Positions 47,238-56,664 are shown, numbered from the stretch's first letter. The stretch is DNA of 64,000 nucleotides from Bog-756 sp963828385 (GCA_963828385.1 CAWHEF010000001.1:62001-126000), one strand, 5' to 3'. Translations and numbers: made by a program. Notes: generated from the sequence alone by a model not told the origin.

Positions 47238-48017
47238 TCAATCCACCCGGTACGCAGCCATCGAGAGCGAGCCGCCCATGTAGCCGTCGACGACGGTCCG
47301 GGCAGGGGTGCCGGCGGCGGCTGCCAGCCCGGCGATCGGCGCCAGTGGGAAGAAGTGGTCAGGGGTGGGAACGGCCAGGGCGTAGTCGGGGTGGGTGCCG
47401 AGGCCGAGCGTCCGTTCCGGCTGCTCGAGCATGGCGGCCGAGCAGGCCTCGGCGAAGCGCACCGCCCAGTCGAACCCGCGGTCTCCGGCGCCGAGGTGCA
47501 TCCGGCCCAGGTTGTGGACGACGTTGCCACTCCCGAGGACGAGGATTCCGGCCGACCGGAGTGGAGCAAGGCGCACACCCAGGTCGAAATGAGAGCGGAA
47601 GTCCTCGAAGCCGTTGACCGAGACCTGCACGACCGGGATGTCGGCGGCGGGAAAAGCGTGGACGAGGACCGACCAGGTTCCGTGATCGAGCCCCCACCCG
47701 TCATGATCGAGCCCGACCCACCGGGGCTTGGCCGCCTCGGCCACCTCGGCGGCGATCTCGGGCGAGCCCGGGGCTGCGTACTCGACATCGAAGAGGGCCG
47801 GGGGAAAGCCGTAGAAGTCGTGGATGGTCCTGGGCATGGTCATCGCCGTCACGAGGGTGGAGCCGACGAACCAGTGGGCCGACACGATCACGATGGCGCG
47901 GGGAGTCGGGATCGACGCACCGAACTGGCTCCACGCCCGCGTGTACCGGTTGTCCTCGAGTGCGTTCATCGGGCTGCCGTGGCCGAGGAACGCCGCCGGC
48001 ATCAACGATGGATCCAT
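47238..48017 (-). CDS. class III extradiol dioxygenase, DODA/YgiD type
   Basis: 259 aa. Opens with AAFLGHGSPMNALEDN, whose His is the first metal ligand, followed by AIVIVSAHWF, LDHGTWSVLVHAFP, and GSGNVVHNL. This is the LigB-like 4,5-DOPA dioxygenase/YgiD family acting on catechols. ATG 48017 has AGAAGGAGCGGAGG upstream. On the same strand as and just upstream of the Baeyer-Villiger monooxygenase; the two could act on one aromatic/ketone route, but that is only proximity. Confidence 0.92.
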   Translation of the reverse strand: MDPSLMPAAFLGHGSPMNALEDNRYTRAWSQFGASIPTPRAIVIVSAHWFVGSTLVTAMTMPRTIHDFYGFPPALFDVEYAAPGSPEIAAEVAEAAKPRWVGLDHDGWGLDHGTWSVLVHAFPAADIPVVQVSVNGFEDFRSHFDLGVRLAPLRSAGILVLGSGNVVHNLGRMHLGAGDRGFDWAVRFAEACSAAMLEQPERTLGLGTHPDYALAVPTPDHFFPLAPIAGLAAAAGTPARTVVDGYMGGSLSMAAYRVD

Positions 48018-48239
48018 CGCCCTCCGCTCCTTCTGCCCGCCGGCACCGCTCGCCGGCGCCAGCCCGAGGGTAGTTCCCATCGGGTCGATCTCCGCTCCGA
48101 CCCTCGCCCGGCGCTAAGAGGTCGATGGGCGTCCCGTCAGGCCGATCGCACCGGCAGCGTCGTCCGGGCGGCTCCTACACTTGGGGCGCCGTCGGCGAGC
48201 CTGGTCCGGCCGGTGGCGCGATGACGCGGGAGAGGCGTG

Positions 48240-50276
48240 ATGACCGAGACACTGGCACCGGCCCCCGAGCCGGCGACGATCGCACTGCCCAAACGGCGTG
48301 TGCTCGTGATCATCCTCGCCCTGATGCTCGGGATGTTCCTCGCCGCGCTGGACCAGACCATCGTCTCGACCGCCTTGCCCACCATCGTGGGCGACCTGCA
48401 CGGCGCATCCCACCTGACCTGGGTCGTGACCGCCTACCTTCTCTCGTCGACCGTGTCCACACCGCTGTGGGGAAAGCTCGGCGACCTCCACGGACGGAAG
48501 CTGCTGTTCCAGTTGGCGATCGTGCTCTTCCTGGTGGGCTCGATCCTCTCGGGGCTCAGCCATTCGATGATCGAGCTGATCGCCTTCCGAGCGCTGCAGG
48601 GCCTCGGTGGCGGTGGCCTGATGATCGGCGCCCAGACCATCGTCGGCGATGTGGTCTCCCCACGGGACCGCGGCCGGTACATGGGGCTGTTCATGGCGAT
48701 GTTCGGCGTGACCACGGTGATCGGCCCGCTCATCGGCGGAGCCTTCGTCGACTACCTGAGCTGGCGGTGGATCTTCTACATCAATGTGCCCATCGGTGCG
48801 GTGGCACTCGTGGTCACGGCCGTCACACTGCCCGGTGCTTCGTCGCGGGTCCACCGGGTGATCGACTACCTGGGCACGGCTCTTCTCGCCCTGTCCGCGA
48901 CCTGTCTCGTCCTGTACACCAGCCTGGGCGGCCCCTCCTATCCGTGGGGCTCGCCGTTCATGATCGGACTGGTCGCCGGCGGGGTGGTGTTCGCCGGCCT
49001 GTTCCTGTTAGCCGAACGGCGGGCGGTCGAGCCGGTCATCCCGCTCCACCTGTTCGTGAACCGGGTATTCGCCGCCGTGAGCGCTATCGGCTTCGTGGTC
49101 GGCTTCGCCATGTTCGGGGCCATGACCTTCCTCCCACTCTTCTTCCAGGATGTCAAAGGGGTCAGTCCCATCATGTCGGGGGTCCGCCTCTTCCCTCTGA
49201 TGGTCGGTCTGTTGATCGCCTCGATCGGGTCGGGGCAGCTCGTCAGCCGCTGGGGGCGGTACAAGATCTTCCCGGTGGTGGGCACGGCACTGATGACGAT
49301 CGGCTTCTTCTTGATGTCGCTGATCGGGGTCCACACGAACCCGTGGGCGACGGGCCTGTACATGGCGGTCTTCGGCCTGGGCCTCGGTTTCGTCCTCCAG
49401 GTGCTGGTGGTGGCGGTCCAGAACGCCGTCCCCTACGAGGAGCTCGGTACCGCCACCTCCGGGGTGAGCTTCTTCCGGATGATCGGCGGGTCTTTCGGCA
49501 CTGCCGTCTTCGGGGCCCTCTTCTCCAATCTGCTGGTGAGAAACGTGTTGAGCGCGCTCCATCTCAGAGCGGCACCGCCGGGGTTCACGCTCAATTCCGA
49601 TAATCCCGAAGCCATTCACCATCTGCCAAGAGTGGTGCAGGACGCCGTGATCACCGGGATCGCTCACACGATCCAGACGATCTTCCTCGTCGGCGTGCCC
49701 ATCGGAGCGCTGGCCTTTCTCCTCAGCTGGACGCTGCCGGAAATCTCGCTGCGCAAGTCGATCCGGACCACTGAGCCCGTCGAGCATCTCGGCTTCCCCG
49801 AGCACCGCGACGCACTGGGGGAGGTGCAGCACATCCTGGAGCGGGCGGCCAGCAGGGAGAACCGACGCGACCTCTACCGGATGCTGTCGGACCGGGCCGG
49901 TCTCGACCTCGATCCGCGAGGGTGCTGGCTGCTCTACCGGTTGGCCGATCGCCCGGGTTCCACCGTCGAAGAGGTGGGCACCGAGCTCGACGCCAGCCCG
50001 ACCCTGCTCGAGTCGGGTGCGGAGTCTCTCGTAGCCGAGGGAATGGTGGCGCCGGCGTCGTCCGACGGCAGGCGGGCACTCGTCCTCACCGACGCCGGTC
50101 GCGACGCCATCGACCGGCTGATCCGGGCCCGAACCGACTCGCTCGCCCAGGTGCTGGAAGGCTGGGATCCCGAGTCCCATCCCGAGGTCGTCCACCTCAT
50201 CCAGGAGCTGGCCCGTTCGCTCATGGCCGACGACGTCCGTCTGCTGGCAGACGCTCGTTCGGCGGCTGGGGTCTGA
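48240..50276 (+). CDS. DHA2-type MFS drug exporter with fused C-terminal winged-helix (MarR-like) domain
   Basis: 678 aa. Fourteen-helix drug:H+ antiporter (motif ALDQTIVSTALPTIVGDL in helix 1; WGKLGDLHGRK motif A; RWIFYINVPIGAV). After the last helix (about 500) the protein continues 150 residues with a winged-helix pattern: LDLDPRGCWLLYRLADRPG, TVEEVGTELDASPTLLESG, RRALVLTDAGRDAIDRLI. This looks like MarR. The two-ORF distance and frame are continuous, so it is a genuine fusion. ATG 48240 (GTG 48237 adjacent). A TetR gene lies convergent 3 bp away. Confidence 0.92.
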   Translation: MTETLAPAPEPATIALPKRRVLVIILALMLGMFLAALDQTIVSTALPTIVGDLHGASHLTWVVTAYLLSSTVSTPLWGKLGDLHGRKLLFQLAIVLFLVGSILSGLSHSMIELIAFRALQGLGGGGLMIGAQTIVGDVVSPRDRGRYMGLFMAMFGVTTVIGPLIGGAFVDYLSWRWIFYINVPIGAVALVVTAVTLPGASSRVHRVIDYLGTALLALSATCLVLYTSLGGPSYPWGSPFMIGLVAGGVVFAGLFLLAERRAVEPVIPLHLFVNRVFAAVSAIGFVVGFAMFGAMTFLPLFFQDVKGVSPIMSGVRLFPLMVGLLIASIGSGQLVSRWGRYKIFPVVGTALMTIGFFLMSLIGVHTNPWATGLYMAVFGLGLGFVLQVLVVAVQNAVPYEELGTATSGVSFFRMIGGSFGTAVFGALFSNLLVRNVLSALHLRAAPPGFTLNSDNPEAIHHLPRVVQDAVITGIAHTIQTIFLVGVPIGALAFLLSWTLPEISLRKSIRTTEPVEHLGFPEHRDALGEVQHILERAASRENRRDLYRMLSDRAGLDLDPRGCWLLYRLADRPGSTVEEVGTELDASPTLLESGAESLVAEGMVAPASSDGRRALVLTDAGRDAIDRLIRARTDSLAQVLEGWDPESHPEVVHLIQELARSLMADDVRLLADARSAAGV

Positions 50277-50279
50277 GCC

Positions 50280-50954
50280 CTACGACTGGCCGCTTCCGGC
50301 TGAGGCGGCTCGGAGAATGGCGGCCAGTGACATGGACAGAGCCCTCTGGGCCTGCTCCGGGCTCAACCGTTGCTCGGCGCGGAGGAGGCGGTAGGACTCG
50401 AACGTGGTGAGGACGTCGATCGCGGCCAGTGTGGCGGCGGCATCATCGTCTTCCATCAGCTCGAGCTCGCGGGCGAACAGGTCGCGCAGCTGGCTGCGGA
50501 GGAACTGCCGGTTCTGGGCCAGCTCGCGCGCCAGCAGCGGTTGGAAGGGCGATCGGAGTCGAGCGACCATGGCGGCGTTCCCCACCACGTCGAACAAGGA
50601 GAAGCGCTGACCGACGAGGACGCTGATCCGCTCATCGAGGGGATCGTCGGGCGAGGCGGCGATGGGCACGAAAGGGAGCGCCCGTTCGGTCTGGCGCTCG
50701 ATGGCGGCGCGCACCAGATCGTCGACGTCCTCGAAGTAACGGAAAAGCGATCGGGGGGAGAGGCCGGAGCGATCGGCGATCTCTTCGCTGTTGGGCTCGA
50801 GATTGCCTTCCCGATACAGGTCGAGCAGCGCCTCGACGACCGCCTCCCGGTTGCGGACCCGACGAAGCTGGCGCCCGTCGGTCAGCTGCTCATCATTCCC
50901 GGCCGACCCCGGCCCCGGCCTCGGCCCCGGCCCCGTCGGCGAAGGCGCGGGCAC
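50280..50954 (-). CDS. TetR-family transcriptional regulator
   Basis: About 224 aa. HTH: NREAVVEALLDLYREGN, then SEEIADRSGLSPRSLFRYFEDVDDLVRAAI. The C-terminal ligand domain is divergent. The first 25 residues are a Pro/Gly repeat, so the real start may be nearer residue 25. Its end lies 3 bp from the end of the DHA2 exporter, whose expression it may control; the operator would have to be upstream of 48.2 kb, where I see no clear palindrome. Confidence 0.88.
   Translation of the reverse strand: MPAPSPTGPGPRPGPGSAGNDEQLTDGRQLRRVRNREAVVEALLDLYREGNLEPNSEEIADRSGLSPRSLFRYFEDVDDLVRAAIERQTERALPFVPIAASPDDPLDERISVLVGQRFSLFDVVGNAAMVARLRSPFQPLLARELAQNRQFLRSQLRDLFARELELMEDDDAAATLAAIDVLTTFESYRLLRAEQRLSPEQAQRALSMSLAAILRAASAGSGQS
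50905..50936. repeat. short GGCCCC-rich tandem low-complexity repeat
   Basis: Four imperfect copies of a GGCC(C/T)CG(G) unit that encode the Pro-Gly repeat at the TetR N-terminus. It is short and prone to slippage, and makes the TetR start uncertain. Confidence 0.5.
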
Positions 50955-51389
50955 GTACCTCCTCCATCACAGCGGCCGCAGTGAGATGTTCGCTCCGACC
51001 CGGAGTCGGGCTCGGCGTTCTGCCCGGGGATCCTCCCCGGTTCGCCCCGTCTCCTCCGACCGGAGTGTCGATCGCTCCCTTTCCGGCCGTGCCAGATGTC
51101 CCCGCCATCAGCCCCATGTCCCAAGGATCCTACCGGGCGTCTCGAACCGGTAGGACGCTACGGCCCGGCTGGTCGCCGTGGATGGTGGATGCATTTGTCC
51201 ACCACCGTCACCGTTGTGACCACCCGGTCGATCGGAGGACGGATCCGGAACGTCCATGGGACACTCGTGGGAAGGCTCGGCGCCTCAGGCGCCGGGGACG
51301 TCGTGCCGAACGTTCCGGACGGCCGAGGACAAGGGGTGGGGTGGCAGGTGAGCACAGCCACGACGACAACGAGGACGAGGACGTCGACC
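50955..51389. other. 435-bp divergent intergenic region
   Basis: Lies between the TetR gene (minus) and the secreted GH114 gene (plus). An open frame on the plus strand continues upstream of the GH114 start to 51096 but shows no signal peptide or family similarity, so I treat it as non-coding. No clear promoter or palindrome was found. Confidence 0.4.
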
Positions 51390-52352
51390 ATGGGCCGGAG
51401 GGCCCGTAGACAAATCGCCGCCGCCCTGGTCGTGGCGACGACGGCCTTGGCCACGGCACCGGCGGCCGCCGCCAAGACGAGCGGACCCCTGCAACCCTCA
51501 GGAGTCCTGGCCCCGGCAGCAGAAGCTCCAACCCCCGCGGCGGCGTCGGGCTCGAGCACGTGGTGGAGCCCGACGCTGGGCGATCAGCCTTGGCAGTGGG
51601 AGCTGAGCCACGCCCTCCGGCTGGCGAACGCCAAGGACATGGGGACCGATGACAGGCTCCCCGACGGGTCCCGGGCTCCGGCTCCTGTCATCTACGACAT
51701 CGACAGCATCATCAATCCGGCATCGACCGTCGCCTCCCTCCATTCGCTCGGAGCCCATGTCGTCTGTTACGTCGAGGTCGGCGCGGCCGGGAACTACTAC
51801 CCGGCGAGCCAGGAAGGGATCCCGACCAGTTACTACGATCAGCTGCGACGGGCTGGGGTGATGGGCGGGAAGGTCCCGGGCTATCCGGAGCGCTATCTCG
51901 ACATCCGGTCGGCGGCCACGGTGACGATCATCGAGTCGATGATCGAGCAGCAATGCGTGGCGAAGGGATTCGACGCCGTCGAGACCGATATCGACGAGGA
52001 GTATGACGACCCGAGCGGGTTTCCGCTCACCCGGGCGGACGAGGAGCAGTACATGACCACCCTTGCCGGCTTCATGCACGGGCACGGCCTCGGGTGGTGG
52101 ATCAAGAACCCGGACGACACCGGGGACGGCTACGCCACGGACATGGAACCACTGGCCGACGCCGTGCTCACCGAGCAGTGCAACCAGTACCAGACGTGCG
52201 GGTACCTGTCCGCCTATTTCGGGCACAAGGCGGTATTCAATGCCGAGTACCGGCTGAAGCCGGAGAAGTTCTGCTCCGCCGACGAATTCCTCGGAATGAA
52301 CGGGGCCCGCTTCAACGGGGCGCTGACCGGGGTCCGGGATCCGTGTCCATAG
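51390..52352 (+). CDS. secreted endo-alpha-1,4-polygalactosaminidase (GH114)
   Basis: 320 aa. Signal peptide MGRRARRQIAAALVVATTAL plus APAAA. TIM-barrel motifs of GH114/DUF297: WQWELSH, PVIYDIDSI, HVVCYVEVGAAGNYY, FDAVETDIDEEYDD (catalytic acids) and LGWWIKNPDD. Hydrolyses alpha-1,4-linked galactosamine polymers such as those in Pel-like exopolysaccharides. ATG 51390 is preferred because the signal peptide starts there; GTG 51348 would extend it. Followed by a GH36 enzyme 40 bp downstream. Confidence 0.88.
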   Translation: MGRRARRQIAAALVVATTALATAPAAAAKTSGPLQPSGVLAPAAEAPTPAAASGSSTWWSPTLGDQPWQWELSHALRLANAKDMGTDDRLPDGSRAPAPVIYDIDSIINPASTVASLHSLGAHVVCYVEVGAAGNYYPASQEGIPTSYYDQLRRAGVMGGKVPGYPERYLDIRSAATVTIIESMIEQQCVAKGFDAVETDIDEEYDDPSGFPLTRADEEQYMTTLAGFMHGHGLGWWIKNPDDTGDGYATDMEPLADAVLTEQCNQYQTCGYLSAYFGHKAVFNAEYRLKPEKFCSADEFLGMNGARFNGALTGVRDPCP

Positions 52353-52392
52353 CGACGACGGTGCTCCCTCGCCCCCACCCCCGGGAGGGACG

Positions 52393-54201
52393 GTGCTGAG
52401 GATCGAGCCCATCCGCTTGGAGGCCGAGGTGGACGGCATGGTCCACCGGGTGGCGGTGGACGGCCTGCCTGCCGTCGTCGAGCTCGGGCCCCTCGAGGTG
52501 TCGGCAGTGTCGCGATCCGGGGCCACGGTGACCTGGCGGGTGGCCAACCGGACGGAGCGGCCGGCTGCCGTGCGCACGGTGTCTCTGGTCTACACCGTGA
52601 TCGGCACGGACGGCCCTCTGGTGCTCCTCCGTCACGGCTACCAGTCATGGTCCCCGACCGATGCCGCCACCTTCGGCATCGACAGCGATCCTTCGCTGTT
52701 GGCCGACTTCGAGTTCGTGCAGGCCGTCTACCACGCCGATCCGCGCCGGGCGTCGGACGGGGAGCTTCGCGCCGAGTGGGTGACGGTTCTGCGGGACAGC
52801 GCCGACGGCACCTCGGTGCTCGTCGGGTTCGACGGGGGTGCCACCCACGACGGGACGCTGCGCCTCCGGCGATCGGACGTCGCTTCACCGGGACGGACGG
52901 GAACGGGGGACGCGGACGCCGAACTCTCGGCCGAGGCCTTCCTCGGTGGGGCCGTGCTCGGTGGTGGGGAGGAGCGCGCCCTCCACGGCATCGTGGTCGA
53001 CGACGACCGGGAGGTTCCGGCCGAGATCCGCCTGGCCCGGTGGGCCGCTGAGGTCGGACGGGTCGGCGACGCCCGGGTCCACCGTCCCTACCAGGTGGGC
53101 TGGTGCAGCTGGTACCAGTACTTCGGGGGCGTGACCGAGGACGCGATGCGGGCCAATCTGGCGCGGACCGGGGAATGGCCGTTCGAGGTGTTCCAGCTGG
53201 ACGACGGCTACCAGGCCGCCATCGGTGATTGGACCTCGGTCAACGACTCGTTCCCAGCTGGGCTCGCCGCCCTCGCCGCCGACATCGCCGCCGCCGGCCT
53301 GGTCCCCGGGCTGTGGCTGGCCCCGTTCCTCGTTGCCCCGAGCTCGGAATGTCACCGGCGCCATCCCGACTGGGTGGCGGGCACCGGATCGCCGACCGGT
53401 GGTGGCAGCCCGCTCGAGCCCCTCCGTGCCTGGTGGAACCCGGAGTGGGGCGACGGTGCCGACGGTTTCCTGTTCGGGCTCGACACCACCAACCCCGAGG
53501 TGTTGGACCATCTGCGGTCGCTCGCCGCCGACCTCGTGGCCATGGGCTTCTGCTACCTGAAGCTGGACTTCACGTTCTCGCCGAGCGTGCCGGGTCGGTA
53601 CCTGGATCCGACGAAGACCCCGGCCGAGCGGGTCCGCGCCGGCTACGAGGCCATCCGGCAGGGGGCGGGAGAGGACACGTTCGTCCTGGGCTGCGGGGTG
53701 CCGCTCGCCAACGTCGTCGGGCTCGTCGACGCCAACCGGATCGGTCAGGACGTGGCCCCTTTGTGGGCCCTCGATCCGGCAGAGGAGATCGTGGCCGGCT
53801 ACCTGGACGTCCAGCCGTCGACGAGAGCGGCCTGGACGAGCACGGCGGCCCGGGCGTTCATGCACCGGCGGCTGTGGCTCAACGATCCCGACTGCCTGAT
53901 GCTGCGCACGACCGACACCAGGCTCCCGCCCGAGGCCGCCGAGACCTGGGCCCGGGCCGTCGGTGTCTCGGGGGGCCTGGCCCTCGTCTCCGACGACCTC
54001 GTCCTTCTCGGATCCGACGCCAAAAGACAGCTGGCCGAGACCATCACCATCGGTGTCCGTTCCGACCAAGCGGCGGCCCGGGATCGCGGGCCCGTCTCAC
54101 CCGGCCTCGTCGAGTCGGCCGTGCCCACGCGCCTCGAGTCGGCCGGCTATCTGCTAACCGTCGATCCCGACACCGGGACGTCGACCCTCGAGGGCCCCTG
54201 A
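52393..54201 (+). CDS. alpha-galactosidase, GH36 family
   Basis: 602 aa. N-terminal beta-supersandwich, then the (beta/alpha)8 domain with GWCSWYQYFGGV, FEVFQLDDGYQ, YLKLDFTF (nucleophile D) and ANRIGQDVAP (acid/base D). No signal peptide, so it acts in the cytosol. Next to the GH114 enzyme it could remove alpha-linked Gal or GalNAc from imported oligosaccharides, but no sugar transporter is adjacent. GTG 52393. The neighbour's stop is 40 bp upstream. Confidence 0.92.
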   Translation: MLRIEPIRLEAEVDGMVHRVAVDGLPAVVELGPLEVSAVSRSGATVTWRVANRTERPAAVRTVSLVYTVIGTDGPLVLLRHGYQSWSPTDAATFGIDSDPSLLADFEFVQAVYHADPRRASDGELRAEWVTVLRDSADGTSVLVGFDGGATHDGTLRLRRSDVASPGRTGTGDADAELSAEAFLGGAVLGGGEERALHGIVVDDDREVPAEIRLARWAAEVGRVGDARVHRPYQVGWCSWYQYFGGVTEDAMRANLARTGEWPFEVFQLDDGYQAAIGDWTSVNDSFPAGLAALAADIAAAGLVPGLWLAPFLVAPSSECHRRHPDWVAGTGSPTGGGSPLEPLRAWWNPEWGDGADGFLFGLDTTNPEVLDHLRSLAADLVAMGFCYLKLDFTFSPSVPGRYLDPTKTPAERVRAGYEAIRQGAGEDTFVLGCGVPLANVVGLVDANRIGQDVAPLWALDPAEEIVAGYLDVQPSTRAAWTSTAARAFMHRRLWLNDPDCLMLRTTDTRLPPEAAETWARAVGVSGGLALVSDDLVLLGSDAKRQLAETITIGVRSDQAAARDRGPVSPGLVESAVPTRLESAGYLLTVDPDTGTSTLEGP

Positions 54202-54265
54202 GGGCGCCGCTTTCTCGCCGACCCACGGATAGATCCCGTCGGCGTCAGGGCGGCGGAGCGGAGCG

Positions 54266-55087
54266 TCAGAGCTGGTCGACGTAGGTGTCGGTGCCCACGA
54301 CGGTCGGGATGAACGGGGCCGCCAGCAACAGTGAGGCACGACCTTCGGACTCGACCCCACCGGTGTAGTCGCGCACCCGGTCGACGACAGATCCCGGCTC
54401 GCCGTCCACGAACAGGAGTTGGACGAGCCGGTCGGTGTCCCCGGCCGGTGACCCGAGATCCATGGGGGCGTCCCCGGTGGGACGCCCCGGTGCCGAGGGC
54501 GTCCACGACGATGCGCTCTCGATGCTCGACGACTCGAGGAGGGCCGGGACACAATCGGCGGCCAGCTCGCCATGGAGGTCGCCCCCGGTGCCATGGGCAG
54601 CGTCCCACCACAGGACGACCAGACCGCGATAGCGGTGGTCCAGTGCCAGCTCGATCGGAACGGGGTCGATGTCCCGGTAGGAGCTGCCCACGTAGTCGAA
54701 CGTGGACGTGTGCACATGGGTCCGCTCGTCGAAGCCGCGGCCGTGGGCATAGAGGTCCCGGACCTGATGGATCGACCAGTCGCCGAAGTGATCCCGATGG
54801 TGTCCCTCTTCCACCCAGTAGACGGCCAGGTAGCTTCCGGCGTCGATCGGCCGGGCGACGGGGCTCGTCCGTGGCCAGCGAAGATCCTTCAGCGCTCGGG
54901 TCGCCGCCCACCGGCTGCCGGCGAACAACCAGGGCCCGACGAGGCAGCCACCGTAGAAGTGGTCACGCTCGTACCAGCGGTTGTAGGCCCGTTCGAACCC
55001 CTTGGTCGGCTCCACCAGGGTGAGCAGCATGCTGCCCACCTTCACCGGGTAGTCGTCGACGCCACCGATGTCGAGCGGATAGCCCAT
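54266..55087 (-). CDS. hypothetical protein, possible tandem dimeric alpha/beta-barrel (EthD-like)
   Basis: 273 aa. The N-terminal half reads MLLTLVEPTKGFERAYNRWYE, then HFYGGCLVGPWLFAGSRW, resembling an EthD/dabb module (the 'expected return' of a small protein on a substrate). A second similar module appears at the C-terminus (LVQLLFVDGEPGSVVDRV, LLLAAPFIPTVVGTD). No catalytic residues recognised. Downstream of a secreted protein on the same strand. Family assignment is tentative. Confidence 0.65.
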   Translation of the reverse strand: MGYPLDIGGVDDYPVKVGSMLLTLVEPTKGFERAYNRWYERDHFYGGCLVGPWLFAGSRWAATRALKDLRWPRTSPVARPIDAGSYLAVYWVEEGHHRDHFGDWSIHQVRDLYAHGRGFDERTHVHTSTFDYVGSSYRDIDPVPIELALDHRYRGLVVLWWDAAHGTGGDLHGELAADCVPALLESSSIESASSWTPSAPGRPTGDAPMDLGSPAGDTDRLVQLLFVDGEPGSVVDRVRDYTGGVESEGRASLLLAAPFIPTVVGTDTYVDQL

Positions 55088-55108
55088 GTCCGTGCCGGCC
55101 GTCCCGTG

Positions 55109-56146
55109 TCAGCCGCAGTGCTCGGTGTAGCCCGTCGTGCCCGGTTGGTAGGCCTGACCGGAGTCTGGCGTGACCATCAGGCACGATTCGTCGACGGCAA
55201 CGAAGTCGTTGGCCGGTATCTGCTTCAGCTGGTCGACGTCGTCACTGGTCCACCGGGTATCGGCGGTGCCCTGGAAGAACCAGTTGCTGCCGTTGTCGGC
55301 GAGGATCAGCCCGTAGTTCTTCATGGTGGTGAGCAGGGTCTGGCAGACATCCGAGCACTGGGACGCCGGGAGGCTGAAGGCCGGGTCCAACCGGAACCGC
55401 GCTCCCATCGGGGGGCAGGCGGGGTTGGCCTGGCCCGCCTCGTGGCGGGCCGGCCATACGTAGGACTGCTGGGTGCACTGGGCCGTGAACCGGATGGCAT
55501 GGTCCATCGAGCCCGATGTCGCCTCGTCGTAGTTGACCAGGCCGGGAAGGATGGGGAGGCCGGCGGCGTCGGCCGACGTCCAGCCGGCAGGACGGAGCGC
55601 ATCCGAGTCCAGGTTCCAGATGGCACCCGAGCCGGCCCTCGACTCCTTGGTGGCGTGATAATGCGCGTCGAAGAGCTCGTAGAGCGTGCATGTGGCCGGG
55701 TTGACCATGATGGCGTGGCGATCACTGCCTGTCTCGACGGGTGTCGATACGGAGAACGGGTACGGGCCCGGATCGCTCTCGGAGCTGTAGGTGAACTTGA
55801 TCGGCACCAGCGGTTGCGTGGGGCTCACGATCTGCCATGGGATCCCGTACGGCTTGTCCTTGCGTGCTGACGGTCCGAAGTCGGGATGGAGGAAGGTCGA
55901 AGAACTGTCCATGGACGCGAGCCAGGTGGCACTGTCGGCGTCGACGGGAAGGGTGCTGATCGGCGTGTTCCACACGTTGTCGGCGGGAAAGGCCGGGCAT
56001 TGCGTACCAGGCAGGATGGTGCCGAGCGGTTGAGCACCAGCAGGGCCTGCCCCACCCGCTGCCAGGGTGCCGAGTACCAGGATCACCGCCAGGGCGGTGA
56101 TAGCCGCGCTCTGCACCACTTTCGTCACCGGCTCGTCCGATCTCAC
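55109..56146 (-). CDS. secreted protein of unknown function
   Basis: 345 aa with a clear signal peptide (about 1-38, VILVLGTLAAGGAGPAGA). The mature part is Cys-containing (C48 and about six more, possible disulfides) and has distinctive blocks AIMVNPATCTLYELF, SGAIWNLDSD, GSMDHAIRFT and YGLILADNGSNW. I recall similar secreted actinobacterial proteins without known function. ATG 56146, divergent from dodecin. Confidence 0.8.
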   Translation of the reverse strand: MRSDEPVTKVVQSAAITALAVILVLGTLAAGGAGPAGAQPLGTILPGTQCPAFPADNVWNTPISTLPVDADSATWLASMDSSSTFLHPDFGPSARKDKPYGIPWQIVSPTQPLVPIKFTYSSESDPGPYPFSVSTPVETGSDRHAIMVNPATCTLYELFDAHYHATKESRAGSGAIWNLDSDALRPAGWTSADAAGLPILPGLVNYDEATSGSMDHAIRFTAQCTQQSYVWPARHEAGQANPACPPMGARFRLDPAFSLPASQCSDVCQTLLTTMKNYGLILADNGSNWFFQGTADTRWTSDDVDQLKQIPANDFVAVDESCLMVTPDSGQAYQPGTTGYTEHCG

Positions 56147-56451
56147 TGGAACCCGCCGCGAATGCTGCCATAGCCGCGGTGTCGTCGGCCAGCGTCTCCC
56201 GATCTTCGCCGTCGCCCACCGGTCCAGCCGCAGGCGGCCTGGGGATAACTGCCCACGCCGGGCTACAGGAGCTGCCCTGGAAGGCGTCCCACGCTGACCT
56301 GAGGTGCTGACGGGCCGTGCTGTGCAGCTCTACCGGTTTCGATACCGTTCCGGTAGAAGTCTTGAGTCCTGCCCCCGACTCGGCGGCGTGGTAAGCAGAC
56401 GGCGGCGTCATCCGACGGGTGGCCCACCAAAGACAAAGGGGGATCCAGACG
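56147..56451. other. 305-bp divergent intergenic region with an inverted repeat
   Basis: Between the secreted protein (minus) and dodecin (plus). It holds an inverted repeat CTACCGG (56330-56336) / CCGGTAG (56350-56356), 13-nt apart, about 95 bp from the dodecin start. No gene seen. A Shine-Dalgarno AAAGGGGGA precedes dodecin. Confidence 0.4.
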
Positions 56452-56664
56452 ATGCCCGACTCCACCTATCGCGTCACGGAGATCGTGGGCACATCGCCCG
56501 ACTCCGTGCAGCAAGCCATCCGCAACGGCGTTGCTCGCGCGTCGCTGACTTTGCGCAACCTCGACTGGTTCGAGGTGACCGAGCTGCGCGGTCAGGTACG
56601 CGACGGCGAGGTTGCCTCGTTCCAAATTGCCATGAAGGTTGGTTTTCGCCTGGACGAAGCGTAG
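56452..56664 (+). CDS. dodecin (flavin-binding storage protein)
   Basis: 70 aa, the normal dodecin length. Reads YRVTEIVGTSPDSVQQAI, then LRNLDWFEVTELRGQV, where the Trp stacks on flavin in the dodecamer. ATG 56452 has AAAGGGGGA upstream. Monocistronic. May buffer FMN/FAD; its position beside a flavin-dependent catabolic operon is suggestive only. Confidence 0.93.
   Translation: MPDSTYRVTEIVGTSPDSVQQAIRNGVARASLTLRNLDWFEVTELRGQVRDGEVASFQIAMKVGFRLDEA

Noticed and set aside
45431..47788. A 785-aa frame for the Baeyer-Villiger monooxygenase
   Set aside because: The extra N-terminus is the shadow of the dioxygenase; FAD Rossmann motif begins soon after 47152.
50905..50936. Possible CRISPR or tandem-repeat array
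   Set aside because: Units are 7-8 bp with no spacers and only code for Pro-Gly; too short for a CRISPR.
51096..51389. Longer GH114 start at 51096
   Set aside because: The extension lacks similarity and the signal peptide begins at 51390.
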